Below, in pieces: positions 1 through 8,497 of a DNA stretch of 64,000 nt. The notes under the pieces were generated by a model. The model was not told the origin of the DNA, searched no databases, and saw nothing but the letters and a program-made list of their open reading frames with translations. How positions within the stretch are numbered: the stretch's first letter is position 1; each line of letters starts with the position of its first letter. Source of the stretch: Curtobacterium sp. PhB115 (GTDB lineage Bacteria > Actinomycetota > Actinomycetes > Actinomycetales > Microbacteriaceae); assembly GCF_003752025.1 (NCBI RefSeq), contig NZ_RJKR01000006.1:283466-347465 (forward strand), written 5' to 3'. Position numbers and translations under genes: made by a program.

Positions 1-1
1 C

Positions 2-76
2 GCGACGGCGACGCCGCTGCCCTCGTCGATCACCGGGCAGAGCGCCTCCGAGGAGACCTGCTCGGTCGGCAACTGA
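2..76 (+). CDS. C-terminal fragment of an unknown protein
   Basis: The left edge cuts this gene. Frame 2 reads 24 codons ending in SASEETCSVGN and a TGA stop. Every one of the 24 sense codons has G or C in the third position, which is the coding signature of this genome and is why I regard it as a real gene end. The visible residues are Ser/Thr/Ala-rich and carry one Cys; nothing identifies a family. It runs convergent to map, whose stop lies 168 bp away. Confidence 0.55.
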   Translation, partial: ATATPLPSSITGQSASEETCSVGN

Positions 77-243
77 GCCGGCGCACGCCGCGGGCTCCAC
101 GGCCGTGGACGCGGCGCCTGTGGGCCGCGCCAGGCGGGGCGGACGCCCGCCGCGCCTCCAGGCCGCCCTTGCGACCTCACCGAAAGGAGACGACCGCGTC
201 TCGCGACGGCAGACGGGCAACAGACCCTGCCTGGAGGCCCGTC
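77..243. other. Intergenic region between the partial gene and map
   Basis: No coding signal is seen. It separates two convergent genes and holds two oppositely oriented copies of the dispersed GCCTGGAGGC-type repeat (151-165 and 228-245). No clean intrinsic terminator with a T tract is visible, although the repeat pair could fold. Confidence 0.4.
151..165 (-). repeat. Dispersed GCCTCC repeat copy
   Basis: CGCGCCTCCAGGCCG matches, in reverse orientation, the GGCCTGGAGGC core found at 22,005, 36,829 and 56,569. It pairs with the forward copy at 228-245, giving an inverted arrangement like the two-arm copies at 15,288-15,332 and 36,829-36,870, but with a longer gap. Confidence 0.5.
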
Positions 244-245
244 CT
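228..245 (+). repeat. Dispersed GCCTGGAGGC repeat copy
   Basis: TGCCTGGAGGCCCGTCC shares TGGAGGCCCGT with copies at 22,005, 36,829 and 56,569. It abuts the map stop codon, so it lies in the 3' untranslated part of the map transcript. Confidence 0.5.
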
Positions 246-1077
246 ACGGGATCGGGACGGGCGTCACACCCAGCGGGGCCAGGCCCAGCGCGCCGCCGTC
301 GGCGGCCGTGAGGACCCAGACCCCTCCGGGGTGCACCGCGACGGTGTGCTCCCAGTGCGCGGCGTCCGAGCCGTCGAGGGTGCGGACGGTCCAGTCGTCG
401 TCGTCCGCCGAGCTGTCGATCGTGCCGGCGGTGACCATCGGCTCGATGGCGACGACCAAGCCGGGCTTCACGGCCGGGCCGCCGCCACGGACGCGGTAGT
501 TGAACACCGGCGGGTCCTCGTGCATCGAGCGGCCGATGCCGTGGCCCGTGAAGTCCTCCACGATGCCCCACGTGCCCGTCTCGTCGACTGCGTCCTCCAC
601 GGCCGCGCCGACCTCGTGCAGGTTCTTCGCGTTGGCGAGCGCTGCGATCCCGTGCCAGAGCGAGCGCTCCGTGGTGTCGCAGAGCGTCTGGCGGGCAGCC
701 GTGACACCGGCGTCCCCGCCGGGGACCACCGTCGTGAACGCGCTGTCGCCGTTCCAGCCGTCGACCTCGGCGCCGGCGTCCACCGACACGATGTCGCCTG
801 GCGCGAGGACGCGGTCTCCGGGGATGCCGTGCACGATCTCGTCGTTCACCGACACGCACAGCGTGTGGCGGTACCCGGGGACCAACTGGAAGTTCGGGAT
901 CCCGCCGCCGTCGCGGATCGTGCGCTCGGCGATGTCGTCGAGCTCACCCGTCGTGACACCCGGACAGATCGCGGCGCGGACCGCGTCGAGCGCCTCTGCC
1001 GTCAGCAGCCCCGGGCGCACCATGGCGCGGAGCTCGTCCGCGGTCTTGTAGATCGAGGGCTTCCGGAACCGGACCAC
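244..1077 (-). CDS. map: Type I methionine aminopeptidase
   Basis: Cytosolic dinuclear metalloprotease that removes the initiator Met from nascent proteins once peptide deformylase has acted. The 277-residue length fits the family. The expected ligands are in order: H83 in EIVHGIPG, D100 in SVDAGAEV, D111, H179 in FTGHGIGR, E212 in VAIEPM and E243 in WEHTVAV. The start is GTG at 1077, six bases after the adk stop, so map is the last gene of secY-adk-map, a classic actinobacterial arrangement. No strong ribosome-binding site is visible, which suggests translational coupling to adk. Identification is secure. Confidence 0.96.
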   Translation of the reverse strand: MVRFRKPSIYKTADELRAMVRPGLLTAEALDAVRAAICPGVTTGELDDIAERTIRDGGGIPNFQLVPGYRHTLCVSVNDEIVHGIPGDRVLAPGDIVSVDAGAEVDGWNGDSAFTTVVPGGDAGVTAARQTLCDTTERSLWHGIAALANAKNLHEVGAAVEDAVDETGTWGIVEDFTGHGIGRSMHEDPPVFNYRVRGGGPAVKPGLVVAIEPMVTAGTIDSSADDDDWTVRTLDGSDAAHWEHTVAVHPGGVWVLTAADGGALGLAPLGVTPVPIP

Positions 1078-1083
1078 GTGGGG

Positions 1084-1674
1084 TCAGACGCCCGCGGTGA
1101 GCCCGCGAGCGGACAGCGCGACCTGGATGCGGTCGCCGACCTCGTCGATGCCACCGAGGCCGTCGACGTCCACCACGAGACCGCGGTCGCCGTAGGCCGC
1201 CACGATCGGGGCGGTCTGCTCGGCGTAGACCTGCTGGCGACGACGGATCGTCTCCTCGTTGTCGTCGCTGCGGCCCTGCTCCTCGGCGCGCTTCAGCAGA
1301 CGGCCGACGAGCTCGTCCTGGTCGGCGACGAGCTGCACGACGGCGTCGATCCCGGTGCCCTGCTCGGCGAGCAGTGCGTCGAGGTACTCGACCTGGCCGA
1401 CGGTGCGGGGGTACCCGTCGAGCAGGAAGCCGTGCTCGGCGTCCGGCTCGGCGAGGCGGGACTTGACGAGTTCGTTCGTGAGCGAGTCCGGCACGTAGTC
1501 GCCGGCGTCCATGATCGCCTTGGCCTGCACGCCGAGCGGCGTTCCCTCGGTCACGTTCTTGCGGAAGATGTCACCCGTGGAGATCGCGGGGATGCCGAAC
1601 GACTCGGCGATGCGACCGGCCTGGGTGCCCTTCCCCGCTCCGGGAGGTCCGACGATGATGAGACGTGCGCTCAA
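1084..1674 (-). CDS. adk: Adenylate kinase, short-LID form
   Basis: Catalyses ATP + AMP to 2 ADP in the cytosol. The P-loop GPPGAGKGT is at residues 9-17 and STGDIFR of the AMP-binding region follows at about 32-38. At 196 residues the enzyme lacks the long LID with the Cys4 zinc site; the segment after [12 protein letters not shown] is the short lid usual in actinobacteria. The start is TTG at 1674, which shares TTGA with the secY stop (TGA at 1671-1673), a 4-nt overlap that argues for translational coupling. It lies between secY and map. Confidence 0.96.
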   Translation of the reverse strand: MSARLIIVGPPGAGKGTQAGRIAESFGIPAISTGDIFRKNVTEGTPLGVQAKAIMDAGDYVPDSLTNELVKSRLAEPDAEHGFLLDGYPRTVGQVEYLDALLAEQGTGIDAVVQLVADQDELVGRLLKRAEEQGRSDDNEETIRRRQQVYAEQTAPIVAAYGDRGLVVDVDGLGGIDEVGDRIQVALSARGLTAGV

Positions 1675-2993
1675 CGGAGAAGCCCTTCGTAGTGTCGTTG
1701 CTGCAGCTGCGAGTCGATCTGCTTCACGGTCTCGAGACCGACACCCACGATGATCAGGATGCTCGCGCCACCGAACGGGAAGTTCTGGTTCGCGCCGAAC
1801 AGCGCCAGTGCTGCCAGCGGGATGAGCGCGATGAGACCGAGGTAGAGCGAGCCGGGCAACGTCACCCGGGTGAGCACGTAGTCGAGGTACTCGGCGGTCG
1901 GACGCCCGGCACGGATGCCGGGGATGAAGCCGCCGTACTTCTTCATGTTGTCGGCGACCTCTTCGGGGTTGAAGGTGATCGCCACGTAGAAGTACGTGAA
2001 CCCGACGATGAGCAGGAAGTACAGGACCATGTAGAACCAGTTGTCACCCGAGGTCAGGTTGTTCTGGATCCAGGTCACCCAGGCGGCCGGCTCGGAGCCG
2101 TCGGAGGGCTGGTTGAACTGCGCGACCAGGGCCGGCAGGTACAGCAGCGACGAGGCGAAGATGACGGGCACGACGCCGGCCATGTTCACCTTGATCGGGA
2201 TGTAGGTGTTGTTGCCGCCGTAGGTGCGACGCCCGACCATGCGCTTGGCGTACTGGACGGGGATGCGCCGCTGTGACTGCTCGACGAACACGACGGCCAT
2301 CATGATGACCAGTCCGACGAGGATCACGAACAGGAACAGCTCGAACGACTGCGACTGCTCGATCGCCCAGAGGGCCGACGGGAACTGCGCCGCGATCGAC
2401 GTGAAGATGAGGAGCGACATGCCGTTGCCGATGCCGCGCTCGGTGACGAGCTCGCCCATCCACATGATGAGGCCGGTGCCGGCGGTCAGGGTGACGACCA
2501 TGAGCATGATCGCGTACCAGCTGTCGTTCGAGATGATCGACGTGCAGGAGGACGAGGCGTTGGTACCGAAGAGGGCACCCGAGCGGGCGACCGTGATCAG
2601 GGTGGTGGACTGCAGCACGCCCAGCGCGATCGTGAGGTAGCGCGTGTACTGCGTCAGCTTGGCCTGACCGGACTGGCCCTCCTTGTAGAGGGTGTCGAAG
2701 TGCGGGATGACCACGCGCAGGAGCTGCACGATGATCGACGACGTGATGTACGGCATGATGCCGAGCGCGAAGACCGAGAGCTTCAGCAGCGCGCCGCCGG
2801 AGAAGAGGTTGATGAGGTCGTAGAGCCCACCGGACGACGAGGCGCTGGCGAGACAGCTCTGCACCGCCGTGTAGTCGACGAACGGTGCGGGGATGTACGA
2901 CCCGAGCCGGAACAGCGCGATGATCGCGAGGGTGAAGCCGATCTTCTTGCGAAGATCAGGGGTGCGCATGATGCGCGCGACCGCTCTGAACAC
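1671..2993 (-). CDS. secY: Preprotein translocase channel subunit SecY
   Basis: Forms the inner-membrane protein-conducting channel with SecE and SecG and docks the ribosome or SecA. The 440 residues begin with an amphipathic segment containing [10 protein letters not shown] and then show about ten hydrophobic helices, with the SecY signature GSYIPAP near residue 35. The start is GTG at 2993 with GGAG about 5 nt upstream. A strong hairpin separates it from rplO, so secY-adk-map may be partly a separate transcription unit; no convincing promoter was found in the 110 bp between the hairpin and the start. Confidence 0.97.
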   Translation of the reverse strand: MFRAVARIMRTPDLRKKIGFTLAIIALFRLGSYIPAPFVDYTAVQSCLASASSSGGLYDLINLFSGGALLKLSVFALGIMPYITSSIIVQLLRVVIPHFDTLYKEGQSGQAKLTQYTRYLTIALGVLQSTTLITVARSGALFGTNASSSCTSIISNDSWYAIMLMVVTLTAGTGLIMWMGELVTERGIGNGMSLLIFTSIAAQFPSALWAIEQSQSFELFLFVILVGLVIMMAVVFVEQSQRRIPVQYAKRMVGRRTYGGNNTYIPIKVNMAGVVPVIFASSLLYLPALVAQFNQPSDGSEPAAWVTWIQNNLTSGDNWFYMVLYFLLIVGFTYFYVAITFNPEEVADNMKKYGGFIPGIRAGRPTAEYLDYVLTRVTLPGSLYLGLIALIPLAALALFGANQNFPFGGASILIIVGVGLETVKQIDSQLQQRHYEGLLR

Positions 2994-3102
2994 GAGGACT
3001 CCGAACTTCTGGGACCGGGGCCGTCGAACGCGACCGTGCCGGTGTCGGTCGGCAGGGCCGACCCGGCCGGCGGATGCCGACCACTGTCAAGGAAACCGTA
3101 AC

Positions 3103-3132
3103 GGCGGCCCGTGCGCAAACGCACGGGCCGCC
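3103..3132 (-). terminator. Hairpin between rplO and secY
   Basis: A perfect 13-bp GC-rich stem (GGCGGCCCGTGCG and complement) with loop CAAA lies 8 nt after the rplO stop on the minus strand. It has no long U tract, only TTT a few bases on, so it may terminate partially or attenuate. TTGACA at 3085-3090 on the minus strand lies just beyond, but no TAnnnT element sits 16-19 nt from it. Confidence 0.65.
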
Positions 3133-3140
3133 GACGGGGG

Positions 3141-3605
3141 TTACTGGGAGACGGTGCCGCCAGCAGCCACGATCTTCTCGGCGGCGGACGCCGAGACCTT
3201 GTCGACCGTGACCGTGATCTTCACGGAGATGTCACCCTGACCGAGAACCTTGACCTTCTCGTTCTTGCGGACGGCGCCCTTGGCGACCAGGCCCGCAACG
3301 GTGACGTCGCCACCGTCGGGGTAGAGCTCCGAGATCTTGTCCAGGTTCACGACCTGGTACTCGACCCGGAACGGGTTCTTGAACCCGCGGAGCTTCGGGG
3401 TGCGCATGTGCAGCGGCATCTGCCCACCCTCGAAGCCGACCCGGACCTGGTAACGGGCCTTCGTGCCCTTGGTACCACGTCCAGCGGTCTTGCCCTTCGA
3501 GCCCTCACCGCGACCCACACGGGTGCGGTCCTTCTTGGCGCCCTCGGCGGGGCGGAGGTGGTGCAGCTTCAGCACCTGCACGCGCTCGTTCTTCTCGTCG
3601 CTCAT
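3141..3605 (-). CDS. rplO: 50S ribosomal protein L15
   Basis: A 154-residue large-subunit protein that binds 23S rRNA late in assembly. The basic, Gly-rich N-terminal part ([11 protein letters not shown], then [17 protein letters not shown] at about 32-48) is the L15 hallmark and is followed by the globular domain with [12 protein letters not shown]. The ATG overlaps the rpmD stop as ATGA. It is the last gene before the hairpin that divides the spc-type operon from secY. Confidence 0.97.
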   Translation of the reverse strand: MSDEKNERVQVLKLHHLRPAEGAKKDRTRVGRGEGSKGKTAGRGTKGTKARYQVRVGFEGGQMPLHMRTPKLRGFKNPFRVEYQVVNLDKISELYPDGGDVTVAGLVAKGAVRKNEKVKVLGQGDISVKITVTVDKVSASAAEKIVAAGGTVSQ

Positions 3606-3787
3606 GCGTCGACCTCCTCGACCTTCACGAGGTGCGCCACCGTCGCGATGTACCCGCGGTTCTGGGCGTTGTCCTCACGCTCGACCGTACGGCCGATGCG
3701 CTTGAGACCCAGGCTGCGGAGCGTGTCGCGCTGGTACTGCTTCTCGCTGATAACGGACTTGATCTGCGTGATCTTCAGCGTCGCCAT
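3602..3787 (-). CDS. rpmD: 50S ribosomal protein L30
   Basis: A 61-residue large-subunit protein, the usual bacterial L30 length. [11 protein letters not shown] at the start and [15 protein letters not shown] in the middle match the family's short alpha-beta fold. The ATG overlaps the rpsE stop by one base (TGATG), and its own stop overlaps the rplO start (ATGA). These overlaps imply coupled translation of rpsE-rpmD-rplO. A longer upstream in-frame reading exists but runs through rpsE codons and is not used. Confidence 0.96.
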   Translation of the reverse strand: MATLKITQIKSVISEKQYQRDTLRSLGLKRIGRTVEREDNAQNRGYIATVAHLVKVEEVDA

Positions 3788-4650
3788 CACGCACCTGCCT
3801 TCTCGGTCGCGGCACGCAGAGCTGCGGCCTCGGCCTGGAGCAGACGAGCCGGGACGACCCGCTCGACGTCGAGGCCACGACGGCTCGCGACGGCGCGGGG
3901 CTCCTCGAGCTGCTTGAGGGCCTCGACGGTCGCGTGCACGATGTTGATGGTGTTCGACGAACCGAGCGACTTGCTCAGGACGTCGTGGATGCCGGCGCAC
4001 TCGAGCACGGCGCGGACCGGACCACCGGCGATGACACCGGTACCGGGGCCGGCCGGACGCAGGAGGACGACGCCAGCGGCGGCTTCACCCTGCACCGGGT
4101 GCGGGATCGTGTTGCCGACGCGGGGGACGCGGAAGAAGTTCTTCTTCGCCTCTTCGACACCCTTGGAGATCGCCGTGGGGACCTCCTTGGCCTTGCCGTA
4201 GCCGACGCCCACGAGGCCGTTGCCGTCACCCACGACGACGAGCGCCGTGAAGCTGAAGCGACGACCACCCTTGACGACCTTCGACACGCGGTTGATGGTC
4301 ACCACGCGCTCGAGGAACTGGCTGTCGCCACCGCGGTTGTTGCGGTCGCGGCCCTGCTGACGGTCACGCCCGCCACCACGACGGCCACGGTTGTCGGCCG
4401 AGTCGCGGTTGTTGGACGCGGAGCCCGCGGCGGTCTCGACCGGACGCTCGGCGACGGCAGGTGCCTCCGCCTCCTTGCCGGTCTTGGTGCCCTCGGCGCC
4501 CGCCTCGGTGGCCTCCGTGCTCGCCTCGGTGGCCGCAGTGGCCTCCGAGCTCGCCTCGGTGGTCTCCGTGGCCGGGGTGGCCTCGGTGGTCTCCGTGGCC
4601 GGGGTGGCCTCGGTGTTGGCGTCTTCGTTGGTGTTCGCGATGTCGCTCAC
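3787..4650 (-). CDS. rpsE: 30S ribosomal protein S5 with a long acidic N-terminal extension
   Basis: Small-subunit protein that shapes decoding accuracy and the mRNA entry site. The conserved S5 body starts near residue 110 ([18 protein letters not shown]) and is complete. Before it lies an unusual tail of about 108 residues: first a Thr/Glu/Ala-rich acidic stretch with the repeat TPATETTEA, then an Arg/Gly/Asn-rich basic stretch (residues 88-108). The total of 287 residues compares with roughly 165-230 in most bacteria. The GTG at 4650 overlaps the rplR stop (GTGA) and has an excellent AAGGAGGG site 8 nt upstream, so the extension is very likely translated. Confidence 0.96.
   Translation of the reverse strand: MSDIANTNEDANTEATPATETTEATPATETTEASSEATAATEASTEATEAGAEGTKTGKEAEAPAVAERPVETAAGSASNNRDSADNRGRRGGGRDRQQGRDRNNRGGDSQFLERVVTINRVSKVVKGGRRFSFTALVVVGDGNGLVGVGYGKAKEVPTAISKGVEEAKKNFFRVPRVGNTIPHPVQGEAAAGVVLLRPAGPGTGVIAGGPVRAVLECAGIHDVLSKSLGSSNTINIVHATVEALKQLEEPRAVASRRGLDVERVVPARLLQAEAAALRAATEKAGA
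4561..4614. repeat. Two perfect 27-nt tandem repeats inside rpsE
   Basis: A 27-nt unit occurs at 4561-4587 and again at 4588-4614 without mismatch. On the coding strand it encodes a nine-residue Thr/Glu/Ala/Pro unit of the S5 N-terminal extension. Perfect identity suggests recent duplication, so copy number may vary between strains. Confidence 0.85.
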
Positions 4651-5021
4651 AGGTTCAGCCCTCCTTCACGGGCACCGTCGGCGATCGCGGCGACGCGACC
4701 GGCGTACTTGCTGCCACCGCGGTCGAAGACCACGGCCTCGACGCCAGCCGACTTCGCGCGCTCGGCGAGGAGCTCACCGACGCGACGGGCCTTGGCGGTC
4801 TTGTCGCCGTCGAACGAGCGGAGGTCTGCCTCCATCGTCGAGGCGCTTGCGAGGGTGTGACCCTTCGCGTCGTCGATGACCTGCACGAACACGTGACGCG
4901 ACGAGCGGGTGACGGCGAGACGGGGACGTGCCTCGGTGCCGGTGATCTTCTTGCGGAGACGGTTGTGACGACGCGCCTTGGCGGCCGCCTTGCTCTTGCC
5001 TCGTGTCTTGAGGAGTCCCAT
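4647..5021 (-). CDS. rplR: 50S ribosomal protein L18
   Basis: A 124-residue protein that binds 5S rRNA with L5 in the central protuberance. The basic N-terminal segment ([20 protein letters not shown]) and [20 protein letters not shown] are characteristic. I chose ATG at 5021; an in-frame GTG at 5027 overlaps the rplF stop and would add Met-Ile, but AGG lies 9-10 nt before the ATG and too close to the GTG. The same GGTAAGTGATCATGG junction occurs between rplC and rplD. Confidence 0.95.
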   Translation of the reverse strand: MGLLKTRGKSKAAAKARRHNRLRKKITGTEARPRLAVTRSSRHVFVQVIDDAKGHTLASASTMEADLRSFDGDKTAKARRVGELLAERAKSAGVEAVVFDRGGSKYAGRVAAIADGAREGGLNL

Positions 5022-5023
5022 GA

Positions 5024-5560
5024 TCACTTACCTGACTTTCCGGCCTTGCGGCGCACGTTCTCGCCGGCGTAACGGACACCCTTGCCCTTGTACGGCTCGG
5101 GCTTCCGGAGCTTCCGGATGTTCGCCGCCACTTCGCCGACTGCCTGCTTGTCGATGCCGGCGACCGTGACCTTGTTGTTGCCCTCGACCGCGAAGCTGAT
5201 GCCCGCGGGCGGCTCGACCGTGATCGAGTGGGAGTACCCGAGCGCGAACTCGAGGTTGGCACCCTTGGCCGCGACACGGTAACCGGTGCCGACGACCTCG
5301 AGCCCTTTGGTGTAGCCCTGGGTCACGCCGATGATGTTGTTGGCGATGAGGGTACGGGTCAGGCCGTGGAGCGAACGCGACTCGCGCTCGTCGTCCGGAC
5401 GGGTGACGAGGACCTGGTTCTCCTCGACCTTGGCCTGGATGGGCTCCGCGATGACGAGCGCGAGCTCGCCCTTCGGGCCCTTGACCGCCACGTTCTGACC
5501 GTCAACGGAGACGGTGACGCCGGCGGGGATGTCGATGGGAAGACGTCCGATTCGTGACAT
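5024..5560 (-). CDS. rplF: 50S ribosomal protein L6
   Basis: A 178-residue protein near the factor-binding site of the large subunit. It begins [15 protein letters not shown] and ends with the diagnostic C-terminal motif [14 protein letters not shown], showing both L6 domains. It starts 6 nt after the rpsH stop and its TGA lies 2 nt before the rplR ATG. Confidence 0.97.
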   Translation of the reverse strand: MSRIGRLPIDIPAGVTVSVDGQNVAVKGPKGELALVIAEPIQAKVEENQVLVTRPDDERESRSLHGLTRTLIANNIIGVTQGYTKGLEVVGTGYRVAAKGANLEFALGYSHSITVEPPAGISFAVEGNNKVTVAGIDKQAVGEVAANIRKLRKPEPYKGKGVRYAGENVRRKAGKSGK

Positions 5561-5566
5561 TCTCGA

Positions 5567-5965
5567 TCACCACACGTAGGCGAGGACTTCCCCACCCACG
5601 CCCTTCTGCTCGGCTTCGCGGTCGGTCAGGAGGCCCGACGAGGTCGAGAGGATCGCCACACCGAGGCCACCGAGGACCTGGGGGATCTCCGTCGACTTCG
5701 CGTAGACCCGGAGGCCCGGCTTCGAGACGCGCTTGATGCCGGCGATCGAACGCTCGCGCTCGGGGCCGTACTTCAGGTCGATGGTGAGGGTCTGCCCGAC
5801 GCGGGCGTCCTCCACCTTCCACTCGCTGATGTAGCCCTCACGCTTGAGGATGTCGGCGATGTTCTTCTTGAGCTTGGAGCTGGGGAGCGCGACGGCGTCG
5901 TGGTGCGCGGAGTTCGCGTTCCGCAATCTGGTCAGCATGTCTGCGACCGGATCGGTCATCGTCAT
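5567..5965 (-). CDS. rpsH: 30S ribosomal protein S8
   Basis: A 132-residue primary 16S rRNA-binding protein. [17 protein letters not shown] at the N-terminus and the [21 protein letters not shown]-terminal signature define it, and the length is typical. The ATG at 5965 gives the conserved start; a longer upstream reading would extend into non-coding sequence. It is the first gene after a strong hairpin and so may head its own transcript (rpsH-rplF-rplR-rpsE-rpmD-rplO). The expected neighbour rpsN is missing. Confidence 0.97.
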   Translation of the reverse strand: MTMTDPVADMLTRLRNANSAHHDAVALPSSKLKKNIADILKREGYISEWKVEDARVGQTLTIDLKYGPERERSIAGIKRVSKPGLRVYAKSTEIPQVLGGLGVAILSTSSGLLTDREAEQKGVGGEVLAYVW

Positions 5966-6118
5966 GGTGTTCGTCCATTTCTCGCCTGGTTTCGACACCC
6001 GTTCCACGAATGCCGACCTGAGCGATCGAGTGATCCCGGAGCGGTTCCCCGAGATCGGTGTGTTCGTGCGTGCGGGCCGGAGGACGTTCATCCTCCGGCC
6101 CGCACTACCCGAAGTAGT
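5966..6118. other. rplE-rpsH intergenic region, without rpsN
   Basis: Most bacteria carry rpsN (S14, 61 codons in the zinc-binding form) between rplE and rpsH. Here there are only 153 bp, which is too short, and no frame shows the CxxC pairs of zinc-type S14. The rplE-proximal half is a perfect hairpin (6070-6105); the rest is unassigned and may hold the rpsH promoter, though no TAnnnT with a good -35 element was recognised. Confidence 0.7.
6070..6105 (-). terminator. Strong hairpin after rplE
   Basis: A perfect 15-bp stem (GTGCGGGCCGGAGGA and complement) with a 6-nt loop begins 13 nt after the rplE stop on the minus strand. It lacks a U tract, as many actinobacterial terminators do. It sits inside what is normally one continuous spc operon. 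Confidence 0.75.
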
Positions 6119-6709
6119 TTAGACCGTCTGCTCGTTCGAGCGGAACGGGAAGCCGAGCTGGCGGAGCAGCGCGCGTCCCTCGTCGTCCGTCTTCGCGGTG
6201 GTCACGACAGTGATGTCGAAGCCGCGGACACGGTCGATGCGGTCCTGGTCGATCTCGTGGAACACGGACTGCTCCGTGAGACCGAACGTGTAGTTGCCGT
6301 TCCCGTCGAACTGCTTGTCGCTGAGACCGCGGAAGTCGCGGATGCGGGGCAGTGCGAGGGAGATCAGGCGGTCGAGGAACTCCCAGGCGCGGTCACCACG
6401 GAGGGTGACGTGCGCACCGATCGCCTGACCCTCGCGCAGCTTGAACTGCGCGATGGACTTGCGGGCGATGTTGACCTGGGGCTTCTGACCCGTGATCGCC
6501 GTGAGGTCCTTGATGGCCCCCTCGATGATCTTCGAGTCGCGAGCGGCCTCGCCGACACCGGTGTTCACGACGACCTTGACCAGGCCGGGGACCTGGTTGA
6601 CGTTCGCGTAGCCGAACTGCTCGGTGAGCGTGGCCTTGATCTCGTCCTTGTACTTCTGCTTGAGGCGCGGCTGGATCTTGCCAGCGGGCGCGGCAGTCGT
6701 GTCAGTCAT
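6119..6709 (-). CDS. rplE: 50S ribosomal protein L5
   Basis: A 196-residue 5S rRNA-binding protein of the central protuberance that contacts the P-site tRNA. The body starts with [26 protein letters not shown] and [18 protein letters not shown] are conserved L5 segments. The short Ala/Thr-rich start ([11 protein letters not shown]) is a slight extension. The ATG overlaps the rplX stop by one base (TGATG). It is followed by a strong hairpin rather than by rpsN. Confidence 0.97.
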   Translation of the reverse strand: MTDTTAAPAGKIQPRLKQKYKDEIKATLTEQFGYANVNQVPGLVKVVVNTGVGEAARDSKIIEGAIKDLTAITGQKPQVNIARKSIAQFKLREGQAIGAHVTLRGDRAWEFLDRLISLALPRIRDFRGLSDKQFDGNGNYTFGLTEQSVFHEIDQDRIDRVRGFDITVVTTAKTDDEGRALLRQLGFPFRSNEQTV

Positions 6710-7068
6710 CAGAGCTTCTCACCAGACTTCTTGGCGTAGCGGACCCGGACGGTCTTCTTGACGCCGTCCTTCTCCACCTCTTCGGTACGGAAACCGACAC
6801 GGGTCGGCTTCTTCGTCTTCGGGTCGACGATGGCGACGTTCGACACGTGGATCGAGGCCTCGTGCTTCTCGATGCCACCGGTCTTCGAGCCGCGCTGCGT
6901 CTGGCCGACGCGGACGTGCTTCGTGACGAAGTTCACGCCCTCGACGACGACGCGCTGCTTGTCCTTGAGGACCTCGATGACCTTGCCCTGCTTGCCACGG
7001 TCGCCGCCACGCTCCTGCGTCGCGCCCGTGATGACCTGGACGAGGTCACCCTTCTTGATGTTCGCCAT
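6709..7068 (-). CDS. rplX: 50S ribosomal protein L24
   Basis: A 119-residue assembly-initiator protein of the large subunit. [12 protein letters not shown] at the N-terminus is the KOW motif, followed by [22 protein letters not shown]. The C-terminus has a slightly extended basic tail with [17 protein letters not shown]. The stop overlaps the rplE start and its start lies 3 nt from the rplN stop, so the three genes are tightly coupled. Confidence 0.97.
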   Translation of the reverse strand: MANIKKGDLVQVITGATQERGGDRGKQGKVIEVLKDKQRVVVEGVNFVTKHVRVGQTQRGSKTGGIEKHEASIHVSNVAIVDPKTKKPTRVGFRTEEVEKDGVKKTVRVRYAKKSGEKL

Positions 7069-7071
7069 GGC

Positions 7072-7440
7072 TTACAGCACCTCCGGCGCGAGCGAGATGA
7101 TCTTCATGAACTTCTTGTCACGGAGCTCGCGACCGACCGGACCGAAGATGCGCGTACCGCGCGGGTCGCCGTCGGCCTTGAGGATCACTGCCGCGTTCTC
7201 GTCGAACTTGATGTAGGAGCCGTCCTGACGACGGGTCTCCTTCTTGGTGCGAACGATGACCGCCTTGACGACGTCACCCTTCTTCACGTTGCCGCCGGGG
7301 ATGGCGTCCTTCACCGTGGCGACGATGACGTCACCCAGACCGGCGTAGCGACGACCCGAACCACCGAGCACGCGGATGGTCAAGATCTCCTTGGCACCCG
7401 TGTTGTCGGCGATCTTCAGGCGGGATTCCTGCTGAATCAC
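7072..7440 (-). CDS. rplN: 50S ribosomal protein L14
   Basis: A 122-residue protein of the subunit interface, exactly the usual length. [18 protein letters not shown] is the invariant N-terminus and [13 protein letters not shown] the C-terminal signature. It lies between rpsQ, 31 nt upstream, and rplX, 3 nt downstream. Confidence 0.97.
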   Translation of the reverse strand: MIQQESRLKIADNTGAKEILTIRVLGGSGRRYAGLGDVIVATVKDAIPGGNVKKGDVVKAVIVRTKKETRRQDGSYIKFDENAAVILKADGDPRGTRIFGPVGRELRDKKFMKIISLAPEVL

Positions 7441-7471
7441 TGCTGTCTCCTATTCCGAAGCAGGCCGAGGC

Positions 7472-7756
7472 CTACTTGGCCTTCTCGAGGATCTCGACCA
7501 GGCGCCAGCGCTTGGAGGCGCTGAGGGGACGGGTCTCGCTGATCACGACGAGGTCACCGACACCGGCGGAGCCGAGCTCGTCGTGGGCCTTCACCTTGGA
7601 CGTGCGACGGATGATCTTGCCGTAGAGCGCGTGCTTCACGCGGTCCTCGACCTCGACCACGATGGTCTTGTCCATCTTGTCGCTCGTCACGTAGCCGCGA
7701 CGCGTCTTGCGGTAGCCGCGAGTGAGGGCGGCGGAGGTCTTCTCTTCGTTCGCCAT
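7472..7756 (-). CDS. rpsQ: 30S ribosomal protein S17
   Basis: A 94-residue primary 16S rRNA-binding protein with an OB fold. [19 protein letters not shown] and [18 protein letters not shown] are the family signatures. The ATG shares a base with the rpmC stop (TAATG). Confidence 0.97.
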   Translation of the reverse strand: MANEEKTSAALTRGYRKTRRGYVTSDKMDKTIVVEVEDRVKHALYGKIIRRTSKVKAHDELGSAGVGDLVVISETRPLSASKRWRLVEILEKAK

Positions 7757-8076
7757 TACTTCTCCTCGGCGGTCTCGGCCTCGGTCGACTCAGCCGGCTT
7801 GTCAGCCTTCTTCGTCGTCTTCTTGGCCTTGGGGGCGGTCTCGACGGGCGCGGGAGTGGCACGGATGCCGAGCTCGCGCTCGCGGAGGACGGTGTAGATG
7901 CGGGCGATGTCGCGCTTGACGGCACGGAGACGACCGTGGCTCTCCAGCTGGCCGGTGGCCGACTGGAAGCGGAGGTTGAAGAGTTCCTCCTTGGCCTTCT
8001 TCAGCTCGTCAGCGAGACGCTCGTTCTCGAACGTGTCGAGCTCCGTCGGACGGAGCTCCTTGGAACCGATCGCCAT
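7756..8076 (-). CDS. rpmC: 50S ribosomal protein L29 with an Ala/Lys/Glu-rich tail
   Basis: L29 sits beside the nascent-chain tunnel exit, where signal recognition particle and trigger factor dock. Residues 5-70 hold the two-helix L29 fold ([20 protein letters not shown]). A low-complexity tail of about 35 residues rich in Lys, Ala, Thr and Glu follows, giving 106 residues against the usual 60-80. The start overlaps the rplP stop (TAATG) and the stop overlaps the rpsQ start. The tail would lie near the tunnel exit; its role is unknown. Confidence 0.95.
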   Translation of the reverse strand: MAIGSKELRPTELDTFENERLADELKKAKEELFNLRFQSATGQLESHGRLRAVKRDIARIYTVLRERELGIRATPAPVETAPKAKKTTKKADKPAESTEAETAEEK

Positions 8077-8495
8077 TATGCGTCGCCCTCCTCGCGCTTG
8101 ATGATGCGTGCCTTGAGGGGCAGCTTGTGGATTGCACGAGTCAACGCCTCGCGGGCGATCTCCTCGCTGACGCCGGAGAGCTCGAAGAGCACCCGGCCCG
8201 GCTTCACGTTCGCGACCCACCACTCGGGCGAACCCTTACCGGAACCCATGCGGGTCTCGGCGGGCTTCTTGGTCAGCGGACGGTCCGGGTAGATGTTGAT
8301 CCAGACCTTGCCACCACGCTTGATGTGACGCGTCATGGCGATACGAGCGGACTCGATCTGACGGTTGGTCACGTACGCCGGGGTGAGGGCCTGGATGCCG
8401 TAGTCGCCGAAGCTGACCTTGGTACCACCGGTTGCCTGACCCGAACGCTTCGGGTGGTGCTGCTTACGGTGCTTGACTCGACGGGGAATAAGCAT
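8076..8495 (-). CDS. rplP: 50S ribosomal protein L16
   Basis: A 139-residue protein that helps form the A-site region of the large subunit. [19 protein letters not shown], then [19 protein letters not shown] and [19 protein letters not shown] are diagnostic, and the length is standard. It starts 2 nt after rpsC and its stop overlaps rpmC. Confidence 0.97.
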   Translation of the reverse strand: MLIPRRVKHRKQHHPKRSGQATGGTKVSFGDYGIQALTPAYVTNRQIESARIAMTRHIKRGGKVWINIYPDRPLTKKPAETRMGSGKGSPEWWVANVKPGRVLFELSGVSEEIAREALTRAIHKLPLKARIIKREEGDA

Positions 8496-8497
8496 GG

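Noticed and set aside
3085..3090. TTGACA as a -35 box for secY
   Set aside because: The sequence 16-19 nt downstream is pure GC; no -10 element.
5966..6118. A hidden rpsN gene between rplE and rpsH
   Set aside because: The gap is shorter than 61 codons and no frame has the S14 cysteines or basic motif.
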